In this document: positions 25,349 to 32,734 of the stretch, piece by piece
Position numbering within the stretch: position 1 is the first letter of the stretch
How the letters are laid out: every line of letters starts with the position of its first letter
Assembly: GCF_900182605.1 (NCBI RefSeq)
Contig: NZ_FXTB01000005.1
Location: 186,001 to 250,000 of the forward strand
Direction: 5' to 3'
Source: Saccharicrinis carchari
GTDB lineage: Bacteria; Bacteroidota; Bacteroidia; Bacteroidales; Marinilabiliaceae
DNA: 64,000 nucleotides
Notes under the pieces: generated by a model
What the model was told of the DNA's origin: nothing
Database searches by the model: none
Seen by the model: the letters and a program-made list of their open reading frames with translations, nothing else
Program-made: the position numbers and the translations under genes

Positions 25349-26737
25349 TTATTCATGTCTATTTATAATGTGTAGATAATATTCTCCAATTTCTGTTTCT
25401 TGTCTTTTTATCCAATCAAATAGTGGCGATTCATTTATTAACAATGGATAATTGATAAATGTATCAGGAAGTTCGACGACCTCATTTTTTTGTAACTTTT
25501 TTAAGACAACACCATCTTTACCTTTTACCTTTATTACATTGTAGTCATTTTCAAAATAAAACTCGGCCATTACTTTTCTATAATTAGAAGCTACAAACCT
25601 GTGGTATTTATCTTCTTTGACCATCCTATCGTGAAAATAAGAACTATTTCTTTTATAAACTTCATTGTTATTAATTTCCAGCACGGTATCGCCAAGGCTA
25701 ATGCCTGGTTCCAGATTATTGCGTAAATGAGAGATGATGGGTTGTATATTATAATTGGAAATGCCCACCCCTGATGAATTAATAAAGTAATTGATATTCT
25801 TGTAATAATCAGTTGTTTTATATTGCTGTTTTTCACCAAAATAAATTCTTTGGTTTATATAGTCGATGATTACATTGTGAAAACGTTTTAAAAAATCAAG
25901 CCCCAATACGGTGTCTTTATTAGAATTGATTTGGATCATTTCACCTTCAAAAGTATGGCTGGCTACTTCGAGACCGGCGATGGAATAATAGACCTGCTTT
26001 TCATAAAGAATATCATTTTTTTCAAAAATATTATTCCCTGCATTTTTCCCAAGGACATCCCATTTTTGTAAGTGATGTAGTTTGTTTTTAAGTGCGCTTT
26101 GGTCTTTGTTAATCAGTGCAAACCCTGACAGTCCTGTATCTATAATAAAATCAGTTTCAATCCCATTTACTTGAACTGTAATTACAGGACGCTTGTTTTT
26201 GAGCCTAAACGGAATGCCCGGAAGTTTTGGTTTAAACCTCTCGATAGAGTCCGTTATTTGAATGTGTTTGTTGGCAAAATCAATTTTCCATATCAAATTT
26301 TCCAGAATATCCCCTCCTAATAAACCATCATAATGCCTGATTGGGTAACTTAAGAAATGACAATTGGAAAACTCAATTTCAGAAAGCATAAAATTGTCAA
26401 TTAAAACTTCTGCTGCTTCAAATGTATTACCGTCAATATCTTCAAAAACACTATTTTTTTTTAAATCATGCGAAGGAATATTTGTATTAATCATTGTTCC
26501 ATCTGCCCCTGTATCAAACCCGAACGTATATTGTTTGCCGTTAATAATACATTTTGTAAATATTGTTGTCCCTTCCTGATTAAATATGAGTGGAATTGTA
26601 TCTGTTTTATTGTTTAGTTGAAACGTCATAGCACTTGGTTGCTTTCTCGAGCCAGAGGTGCAAGCAAACAAAATTACAAATGAGAGTGAAATGCAAAGAT
26701 TTACCCAAAGGTGTTTTTTAGTTTTTAATATTGCCAT
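25349..26737 (-). CDS. retropepsin-like aspartyl protease lipoprotein, copy 2
   Basis: About 462 residues from MAILKTKKH; in-frame codons upstream belong to the precursor gene region on another reading frame and are not used. Lipobox Cys26, two DTG motifs (75-77 and 200-202) and the same flap and PDZ-like segments as the gene at 15580. The first two thirds are nearly identical at DNA level to that copy, the last third is roughly three-quarters identical. It lies between the precursor and the exporter, directly after a terminator-like hairpin, so low-level readthrough expression is likely. Confidence 0.87.
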   Translation of the reverse strand: MAILKTKKHLWVNLCISLSFVILFACTSGSRKQPSAMTFQLNNKTDTIPLIFNQEGTTIFTKCIINGKQYTFGFDTGADGTMINTNIPSHDLKKNSVFEDIDGNTFEAAEVLIDNFMLSEIEFSNCHFLSYPIRHYDGLLGGDILENLIWKIDFANKHIQITDSIERFKPKLPGIPFRLKNKRPVITVQVNGIETDFIIDTGLSGFALINKDQSALKNKLHHLQKWDVLGKNAGNNIFEKNDILYEKQVYYSIAGLEVASHTFEGEMIQINSNKDTVLGLDFLKRFHNVIIDYINQRIYFGEKQQYKTTDYYKNINYFINSSGVGISNYNIQPIISHLRNNLEPGISLGDTVLEINNNEVYKRNSSYFHDRMVKEDKYHRFVASNYRKVMAEFYFENDYNVIKVKGKDGVVLKKLQKNEVVELPDTFINYPLLINESPLFDWIKRQETEIGEYYLHIINRHE

Positions 26738-26751
26738 AACTTTTAAAATTA

Positions 26752-26774
26752 AAGCAGGGGGTAACCCCCTGCTT
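26752..26774 (-). terminator. strong hairpin terminator/attenuator behind the precursor gene
   Basis: AAGCAGGGGG and CCCCCTGCTT form a perfect 10-bp, GC-rich stem with a three-base loop, followed on the minus strand by TAATTTT. It lies between the precursor stop and the aspartyl protease start, a position that would set a high ratio of precursor to processing and export genes. Confidence 0.85.
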
Positions 26775-26780
26775 ATTACT

Positions 26781-27152
26781 TTAGTTGCCACCATAAAAAT
26801 GTGTAATTCCAGTTGGACCATACGTAGTTCCATTCGCACCAATAGAATCAGCTCTCTGAATATGAGTGGAATCCGGTGCCGGCTGACTACCGTTGTTAAT
26901 AATTGTTGTATTGTTGAAACCGACAGTAGTGGTCGTATTATTGTTTATACCACTGTTGCCACTGTTGTTTCCACCTCCATCATCTTGGCCACTGCCTGAA
27001 CCATACGCTACTGCTGCTCCAACTATCAACCGATACAACCATGCTGGTGGGGCTGCACCTCCTATCAAAGTCATCTGTTCATTTTCTCCAATCATAGGAA
27101 ACTCATCCTTTATCCTGTTAATTCTCAGTTTTTTCAATTTTCTCTTTTCCAT
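26781..27152 (-). CDS. double-glycine leader precursor peptide with Asn/Thr/Gly-rich core
   Basis: 123 residues. The first 32 form a leader: Lys/Leu-rich MEKRKLKKLRINRIKDEF, then ENEQMTLIGG, closely resembling the Bacteroidota GG-type natural-product precursor leaders. Cleavage after Gly32 is predicted. The core starts AAPPAWLYRLIVGAAVAYG, a hydrophobic segment, and continues as a Gly/Asn/Thr-rich stretch (NNSGNSGINNNTTTTVG, FNNTTIINNGS) with no cysteine at all, ending HFYGGN. The exporter and possible modifying enzymes follow on the same strand. The core is longer than most RiPP cores; product identity is unknown. Confidence 0.85.
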   Translation of the reverse strand: MEKRKLKKLRINRIKDEFPMIGENEQMTLIGGAAPPAWLYRLIVGAAVAYGSGSGQDDGGGNNSGNSGINNNTTTTVGFNNTTIINNGSQPAPDSTHIQRADSIGANGTTYGPTGITHFYGGN

Positions 27153-27329
27153 AATGTTTTATTTTTTTCCGAACCATTCATAGGCTGTATTTTATGAATA
27201 AAGTTCAGATAAACCCCGACTTAGTTGAAGTTAAACTTTTTTCTTAAAAAGTTTCTACTGAACCTTAGTCGCTGTTGTAGACAGAAATAATTCTCTAATT
27301 ATTTGGGAGGGATTCATAAATCGTTTTCA

Positions 27330-27445
27330 CATTTCCACTTACGCAGCAAATGCCAAGCTATCGGCCTGTTGCTGGCATGGCGCGCCAGGCTTGGCCATGG
27401 CAAACAGGTAAATATTTTTTACCTGTCCGCATCCATCTTTATTTT
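27330..27445. repeat. cluster intergenic repeat, copy C (fullest copy)
   Basis: Longest copy of the 90-120 bp repeat, located between the inverted arms. It contains nested palindromes: CCTGTTGC with GCAAACAGG, TGGCGCGCCA, and ACAGGTAAA with TTTACCTGT. The other copies are at 15491 and 18581. Confidence 0.8.
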
Positions 27446-27447
27446 TC

Positions 27448-27535
27448 TATCTTTGCCAACAACTGCATTAGTTTGTGGTTTATTATTATGTGCGAACCGG
27501 GGTGTAGGTGGCAAGCCGGCTCCGGTTCTTTATTT
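27448..27535 (+). ncRNA. candidate small transcript inside the inverted-repeat element
   Basis: A TATCTTTG -7 box at 27448-27455 is followed about 40 bp later by a hairpin GAACCGG...CCGGTTC and then TTTATTTTAG, which could end a short plus-strand RNA. A tiny frame starting at the ATG at 27488 also fits. No -33 element was found, so evidence is weak. Confidence 0.3.
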
Positions 27536-27692
27536 TAGCCCAAATAATTGACTACGTCGAACGTTGTTTCAAGAATTATTCCTACCTCCGGTAGCGACTA
27601 AGTTTCACTAATAATTTTTTTCAAAAATTAAAGTTCAGCTATATCGGGGCTAACCTGAACTTTATTCATATTTTTGACAGTTTATGAATAGT

Positions 27693-29252
27693 TCAGGTTA
27701 GTTTTATTTTATCCAATTCGTATAGATTTGATGTGTCGTCCAACAGATAATCATAACCCGGCAAATCCTGATTTTTATCTTCCTCAATATACATCCGGTG
27801 TTTTTTTACGCGATTCGATTCTTTAAGTGATCCGTGGTCTTTGAACAAGACTTTACTGATTAGGATGTTTTTAAAATAGGGACATGCGGCAAAATGAAGT
27901 TTCTTTTTATGTGTACTTATGCTGGCATGACCAATGGGCCTGAACATCCTGTAAATTTTTAGGACACCCTTATCGGAATAGGGAAGACCTTTGTAGATGT
28001 CCTTGTTCCCCCATAGGTACACCCCACTAAAAGCCACCACATCAACCTTCGGGTCATCCTCAAAGGCTGCAAAATCCACAAAGCGTTTATCAAAACGTTC
28101 GTCGATGTCCATAAAACAAAGCCACTCGGCTTTAAAAAAGGAAGCCAGGTTGAGCAGAATGTTACGGTTTTCCAAATCGTTAAAGCCATCCCGCTTTTTC
28201 TTTGCTTTTAGCAGTATTTTATCATGTTGTGCCAGTTCCCAGGTGTCGTCGGTACTTTCGTCGTCTAATACAATAATGCCGTCGAAGTATTTGGTCATAT
28301 CTTTTAGAAAGCCGGGCATAAACTCCGTTTCGTTATAGGCCTGGCAAAGGAGCAGTTTTTTGTGCTTTTTAGTAAAAACGGCAGGGTCTTTTATTTCATG
28401 TTCCATGAAGCCCTCAAGGTATTTGCGGCACATTTCTTCGGCGTAGATGTTGTTTTGCCAATCGTAAACTACCTTGTTAAACTCCCTACCCCAGCTATTG
28501 CCATTAACTTTTGCACGAACAGGATAATAAAACGTTTTTAATTCTTTGGCACTAAAACTATTGGTTTTGGCAAAGCGCTCCTTCATCATGAGTTTTTCTT
28601 CGCGGTGGAGAGATTTTGCGTGGGGCACCTTTAATTGCTTGATGCCGGCCATATGCAATCGCCTGCGGATATTGTCATCCTCGCCACCCCAAACCTTAAA
28701 CTGTTCATCGAAGGCACCTATTTGTTCCATTGCTGTTTTTTCAACCATAAGGCTACCATAATGCATCCAATCAAACTGGTGCAGGTTATGGGGTGTTACT
28801 TGGCTGTTATTTTCCACAAAGGCTACTGTTCCCGTTGCGTAATGGCCCGGATAGTTTTCCAACAGTTGCCTGAGTTGAAAAATAACATCGGTATGAAATT
28901 CCACTTCCGGGTCGGATATCAGGATGTACTTTTTTGTGGCGTGGCGGATGCCCACGTTCAGCACGGGAGCATGATTTCGTGGCTCATGCGGCTGCGTGTT
29001 TACAATTACTTTCCAATTGATGAACGGATAGTTTTTTATCAATTCAAGTAAACCCTCCTGCTCTGTGGGTTCATCCATTACAACAAGCACTTCGATACCG
29101 TTGCGTTGCAGGTAAGGGGCATTCTTTGGTAGCACTTTTTTAAATGCCCCCAGCTTACGATAGAATGACATGACCACGCTTACCTCAAAGTTATGGGCTA
29201 CGCTCTGGTTAAATTGTTGAATTGCGCGGTATGATTTCTTTTTACTGTTCAT
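27693..29252 (-). CDS. two-domain GT-A glycosyltransferase
   Basis: About 519 residues from MNSKKKSY; a start 14 codons upstream is also open. The N-terminal GT2-like domain has SVVMSFYRKLGAF, ILISDPEVEFH and the galactosyltransferase-type motif FKVWGGEDDNIRRRL. A second glycosyltransferase-like domain starts around residue 300 (LLLCQAYNETEFMPGFLKD, IIVLDDESTDDTWEL, LCFMDIDERFD), resembling GT92/GT2 cores. Both domains keep acidic DxD-type residues. The last codons lie inside a hairpin. It follows the GT-B gene by about 90 bp and precedes the precursor gene, so peptide or glycan modification is possible. Confidence 0.8.
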   Translation of the reverse strand: MNSKKKSYRAIQQFNQSVAHNFEVSVVMSFYRKLGAFKKVLPKNAPYLQRNGIEVLVVMDEPTEQEGLLELIKNYPFINWKVIVNTQPHEPRNHAPVLNVGIRHATKKYILISDPEVEFHTDVIFQLRQLLENYPGHYATGTVAFVENNSQVTPHNLHQFDWMHYGSLMVEKTAMEQIGAFDEQFKVWGGEDDNIRRRLHMAGIKQLKVPHAKSLHREEKLMMKERFAKTNSFSAKELKTFYYPVRAKVNGNSWGREFNKVVYDWQNNIYAEEMCRKYLEGFMEHEIKDPAVFTKKHKKLLLCQAYNETEFMPGFLKDMTKYFDGIIVLDDESTDDTWELAQHDKILLKAKKKRDGFNDLENRNILLNLASFFKAEWLCFMDIDERFDKRFVDFAAFEDDPKVDVVAFSGVYLWGNKDIYKGLPYSDKGVLKIYRMFRPIGHASISTHKKKLHFAACPYFKNILISKVLFKDHGSLKESNRVKKHRMYIEEDKNQDLPGYDYLLDDTSNLYELDKIKLT

Positions 29253-29343
29253 GTGTTCAAAATTTAGCAGGTTTCTGACAACTAGTCCAATCATTAATCA
29301 GGCCTCCCGAGTAGCCTAATTATTTGCTCCGGCCATGCCGGTT

Positions 29344-30618
29344 TCATGTGGCAACTAAAATTTTTTCATGAACCAAATCTTGGACAAATTCTGCGAACAT
29401 TTCAGGTTCTTCTTCATATCCACTTGCTGTCAGTGCTTTTTTCATCTCTATCCCTTTACCAAAAAGGTGTATAATTTCCGCCTCTTCTTTTTCAAAATGG
29501 CTGTGTACATATCCGGTTTGGATATTGTTTAGTACATATTTATCCTGCGTGAGCAGCAGTAGTTGCCACGCACCTGATAATTTGAGTTTCATGGTCCAAA
29601 AATCATTTTTCAACTGCTCGTGGGTATTTACTGTACGTTGTAAAAAGTCCAGCAAGGCCTTCTCTTGTTTTGCAGATTCTTTTTTAAGTAACTGGTGGTT
29701 TTCTTTTACCATTTTATTTACCCGCTCACTTCCCCATTCCAATAGGTCAAGCACATTGTCCATCAATAGTTTTTCGGGGATGTGCTCACCCAGTTCGCCG
29801 CCTATCCTGCCCTGAAAATGATTATGATACTGAACTAGAAAGTTCTCCCGGTTTAATAACCCCCCATAGCCTCGCTCCCCGGCAACAATTACCGGTTTGC
29901 CTAAAGCGATTGCCTTTAGGGCGGCATTGCTACTACCGACCACTATGTCCGTTTCGGCAATCAAATGATCTATATCGATTCCTTTTTGGGCTATGACTTT
30001 AATATTAGGATTCAGCATTTTACGCAGCGCCATATTGTCCGAAACAACTTTGATGTCGAAGTTCAACAATTTATTTAGCCAGGGGGCTATTTGATAAAAA
30101 GGAGAAAAGAAGAGGTTCTGATGATGGATAATGACCAGTACCCTGGGCTTGTTCGAATTGTTTAGACGATACTTTTTAAAGGCCGGTATGGTAACAGCGA
30201 TTCGCCATGGAAATACAATATCTTGCTGTAAGAGCATTGCCGGAAAATTACGGGGTGGGGTAATAAGTACTAATTTGTTTACATGCCTCTGGTTCATGGG
30301 ATATTCCTTGGCAAAAGTTTGAGCATCCATCATGCAAACCGTTGGAATATCATTTCGCTTGGCCAAGGCTTTAAGCTGCCCGCTACCTGTTGTATTGTAG
30401 GTAAGCATTAGGTCGTAATGCGCTAGTTTAAGTTTATTTGGTTCACTAAAGGTTAGCTGTTTGATCGCACTTAGCGAATTATCCGTTAAATTAATTCGCC
30501 TGTTCTTTCGCAGTGCTAAGGTGGGTTCGCTCCCACTACGAGCCAGCACGCCTAATATGGTATTCAGCATGTTGGCATCATCATCGGTTCGGATATGGCC
30601 TAGGAAAAGAATATTCAT
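29344..30618 (-). CDS. GT-B-like glycosyltransferase with a possible PqqD/RRE-like C-terminal domain
   Basis: 424 residues, no membrane segment. The first 330 residues show two Rossmann-like halves: MNILFLGHIRTDDDANMLN, then VLVIIHHQNLFFSPFYQI and ETDIVVGSSNAALKAIALGKPVIVAG, the latter being the donor-binding end of GT-B or CDP-glycerol transferase-like proteins. The last 80 residues (from about KLSGAWQLLLL) read as a short strand pair and three helices ending FVQDLVHEKILVAT, a pattern like PqqD-type winged helices that bind leader peptides. This last point is inference. First gene of the minus-strand run. Confidence 0.65.
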   Translation of the reverse strand: MNILFLGHIRTDDDANMLNTILGVLARSGSEPTLALRKNRRINLTDNSLSAIKQLTFSEPNKLKLAHYDLMLTYNTTGSGQLKALAKRNDIPTVCMMDAQTFAKEYPMNQRHVNKLVLITPPRNFPAMLLQQDIVFPWRIAVTIPAFKKYRLNNSNKPRVLVIIHHQNLFFSPFYQIAPWLNKLLNFDIKVVSDNMALRKMLNPNIKVIAQKGIDIDHLIAETDIVVGSSNAALKAIALGKPVIVAGERGYGGLLNRENFLVQYHNHFQGRIGGELGEHIPEKLLMDNVLDLLEWGSERVNKMVKENHQLLKKESAKQEKALLDFLQRTVNTHEQLKNDFWTMKLKLSGAWQLLLLTQDKYVLNNIQTGYVHSHFEKEEAEIIHLFGKGIEMKKALTASGYEEEPEMFAEFVQDLVHEKILVAT

Positions 30619-30856
30619 CAGGATTAGGTTTCAATTTTTACATTACCGTTTTTGATATTATGTTCAGATTGAAATATAAGAATTTGTTTGATATAATAAA
30701 ACAGATGTAATTAAATTGTGTCCTCTATTTTAACTTATTCCTGACAAGCCAAGCTCAAGTTATTTAATAAAAACATTGAAAATGAAGTAACTTAATTAAG
30801 GGTTAATACGTACAAAATTTTAGTTGGAAGTCTTTATTAACCAAAACTACTTTATC

Positions 30857-31048
30857 ATGTTAGAGCATCAGAAAAAAGTTTTGTTGGGTCTGGCAAAAAA
30901 CCCTTATCAGTTCCGGAAGGAGATTATCAAATCCTTTGGATGGTTGAACCGGGAACAAGCTGAAGATTTATACAACTGGGTAAAAAAGGAAATGGGTTCG
31001 TATTATACGCAGTTGGTACATGAAGCACTGTACAGCATGTCCGCTTAA
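30857..31048 (+). CDS. small conserved-looking hypothetical protein
   Basis: About 63 residues from MLEHQKKVLLGLAKN; eleven upstream codons are also open but lack protein character. Predicted helical and charged (FRKEIIKSFGWLNREQAEDLYNWVKKEMG). I cannot name a family. It is divergent from the glycosyltransferases and ends about 90 bp before the trp leader. Confidence 0.6.
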   Translation: MLEHQKKVLLGLAKNPYQFRKEIIKSFGWLNREQAEDLYNWVKKEMGSYYTQLVHEALYSMSA

Positions 31049-31087
31049 ATTAATATGAAAAAAAACAGCTGTGTGACAAATTAAATT

Positions 31088-31117
31088 TTGATATTACAAA
31101 AAATATCGTAAAATTTG
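31088..31117 (+). promoter_or_regulatory. candidate trp operon promoter
   Basis: TTG at 31088-31090 and TAAAATTTG at 31109-31117 resemble the -33 and -7 boxes; the -7 has one extra base compared with TAnnTTTG. The trp leader ATG follows at 31142. Confidence 0.5.
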
Positions 31118-31141
31118 CGGTCGTTAACAATTCATAAGTAA

Positions 31142-31219
31142 ATGACAGCAATTACAAACAAAATAGCAATGAGCAATACATGGTGGTGGCACTGGCTTTT
31201 TCTGAACTCGGAGAGGTGA
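31142..31219 (+). CDS. trpL: trp operon leader peptide
   Basis: 25 residues: MTAITNKIAMSNT, then four tryptophans in WWWHW, then LFLNSER. Four Trp codons in five positions, close upstream of a terminator hairpin and trpE, are the hallmark of transcription attenuation by ribosome stalling. A base-pairing AATAGC (31162-31167) with GCTATT (31228-31233) could form the early pause hairpin around the Trp codons. When charged tRNA-Trp is scarce the ribosome would stall and prevent terminator formation. The leader was too short for normal gene calling. Confidence 0.88.
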   Translation: MTAITNKIAMSNTWWWHWLFLNSER

Positions 31220-31251
31220 GACGCTGCGCTATTATAAATTAAAAATATTAA

Positions 31252-31288
31252 AATGGCTTGCCGATACTTCGGTAAGCCATTTTTTTTA
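31252..31288 (+). terminator. trp attenuator terminator
   Basis: AATGGCTTGCCGA pairs with TCGGTAAGCCATT (13 bp with one G-T pair), tetraloop TACT, followed by an uninterrupted T run. It lies 32 bp after the leader stop and 30 bp before trpE. Confidence 0.92.
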
Positions 31289-31318
31289 TGCTAAAATCTA
31301 TTTAAAAAACACAAAGGA

Positions 31319-32734
31319 ATGAAATCGATAAATATTATTAGCACAGCTCAAAAGGTTCCTGCCAATATAGCCGATATTATTACTCCGGTAAGTATTTACA
31401 TGAAACTGCGCGATTTATACCCCGGCACCATCTTGCTCGAAAGCTCCGATTATCATGGTAACACCAATTCGCAATCTTTTATCTGCTTTGAGCCCATGGC
31501 CGAGTTTAAGGTCGCACAGGGAGATGTAGAAGTGCTGCTGCCCTGTGGAACCATTGTTAAAGGCGAAAAGCCCGAGGTAAAAGACATACCTGCACAATTG
31601 GATGATTTTTTAAACATGTTTAACGTGGTAGGTGCGAAAAATGGCCCTAAGGTAAACGGTGTATTTGGATATTCATCGTACGATGCCGTTCAGCATTTTG
31701 AATCCATTACCTTTAAAAATGAGGTGTCGCCCGAATATGAGATTCCGGAGATACGATATAATTATTACAGGTACATCCTCGCGTTCGACCATTTTACCAA
31801 TCAGCTTAACCTGATTGAAAACTTGCCTGAAAACGAAGAGAGCAAATGGGTATCCATAATGGATTTGTTATACAACCGTACGGTGCCCGGCTTTAAATTT
31901 CAGCCCGATGGTAATGAGGTGTCCAACAACACCGACGAGGAATATATCGATATGGTAAAAAAAGGAATAGACCATTGTTTTAAGGGCGATGTATTTCAGC
32001 TGGTGCTGTCGCGGCAGTTCAAGCGTAAATATATTGGCGATGAGTTTAACGTATATCGGGCACTGCGCAACATTAATCCCTCACCCTATCTTTATTTTTT
32101 TGATTATGGAGGGTATAAAATCTTAGGCTCCTCGCCCGAAGCACAGCTGATTATCGATAAGGGCGAGGCGACCATCAATCCCATTGCAGGTACCTTTAAA
32201 CGCACTGGAAAGGATATTAAGGATCGCGAGCTGGCCGAGCAGCTAAGCAACGACCCCAAAGAAAATGCCGAGCATGTGATGTTGGTGGATTTAGCGCGAA
32301 ACGACCTAAGCCGCAACTGCGAAAAAGTGAGGGTAAAAACCTATAAGGAAGTGCAGTATTATTCGCACGTGTTGCACCTGGTTTCGGATGTTAGAGGCCA
32401 GCTGAAACAAGGTGCCAACACCTGCCGGGTGATGGCAGATACCTTTCCGGCCGGCACCCTTTCCGGAGCACCCAAATACAGGGCTATGGAATTGATTGAT
32501 AGATATGAAAATCAAAATCGTAGTTATTATGGAGGATGCATTGGCATGTTGGGCTTTGATGGTTCTTTTAATCAAGCCATTATGATTCGTTCCTTTCTAT
32601 GTAAAAACAATACCTTATTCTATCAGGCTGGTGCGGGCATTGTGTCGCAATCAGTGCCTGAAAACGAACTGGCCGAAGTAAATAATAAATTGGGCGCTCT
32701 TAAAAAAGCAGTTGAACTGGCCACCGAGTTTTAA
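31319..32734 (+). CDS. trpE: anthranilate synthase component I
   Basis: 471 residues, usual length. The tryptophan-binding LLESSD segment lies near residue 40, and the catalytic end carries SPEAQLIIDKGEATINPIAGT, DPKENAEHVMLVDLARNDLSR and PAGTLSGAPKYRAMELID. It converts chorismate and ammonia (from TrpG) to anthranilate. First structural gene after the WWWHW attenuator, so it is the main point of trp control here. Confidence 0.96.
   Translation: MKSINIISTAQKVPANIADIITPVSIYMKLRDLYPGTILLESSDYHGNTNSQSFICFEPMAEFKVAQGDVEVLLPCGTIVKGEKPEVKDIPAQLDDFLNMFNVVGAKNGPKVNGVFGYSSYDAVQHFESITFKNEVSPEYEIPEIRYNYYRYILAFDHFTNQLNLIENLPENEESKWVSIMDLLYNRTVPGFKFQPDGNEVSNNTDEEYIDMVKKGIDHCFKGDVFQLVLSRQFKRKYIGDEFNVYRALRNINPSPYLYFFDYGGYKILGSSPEAQLIIDKGEATINPIAGTFKRTGKDIKDRELAEQLSNDPKENAEHVMLVDLARNDLSRNCEKVRVKTYKEVQYYSHVLHLVSDVRGQLKQGANTCRVMADTFPAGTLSGAPKYRAMELIDRYENQNRSYYGGCIGMLGFDGSFNQAIMIRSFLCKNNTLFYQAGAGIVSQSVPENELAEVNNKLGALKKAVELATEF

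Larger units (their letters stand above)
27169..27701. repeat. element with long inverted arms and terminal hairpins
   Basis: Arms 27193-27307 and 27539-27670 are inverted homologues, sharing ATGAATAAAGTTCAG, CCCCGA, CTTAGTCGCT, AATAATTCT and AATTATTTGGG. Each end also forms its own hairpin: 27169-27208 (CCGAAC...ATTCATA with TATGAAT...GTTC) and 27650-27701 (a 19-bp stem, 12-base loop). The right hairpin covers the last codons and stop of the upstream glycosyltransferase gene. No gene inside. It looks like a MITE-type or other non-autonomous element, or an elaborate pair of terminators. Confidence 0.7.

Noticed and set aside
21034-26737. Lantibiotic cluster, because of the LanC-like gene.
   Set aside because: The precursor core has no cysteine, no LanB/LanM dehydratase is present, and the LanC-like protein lacks the zinc motifs.
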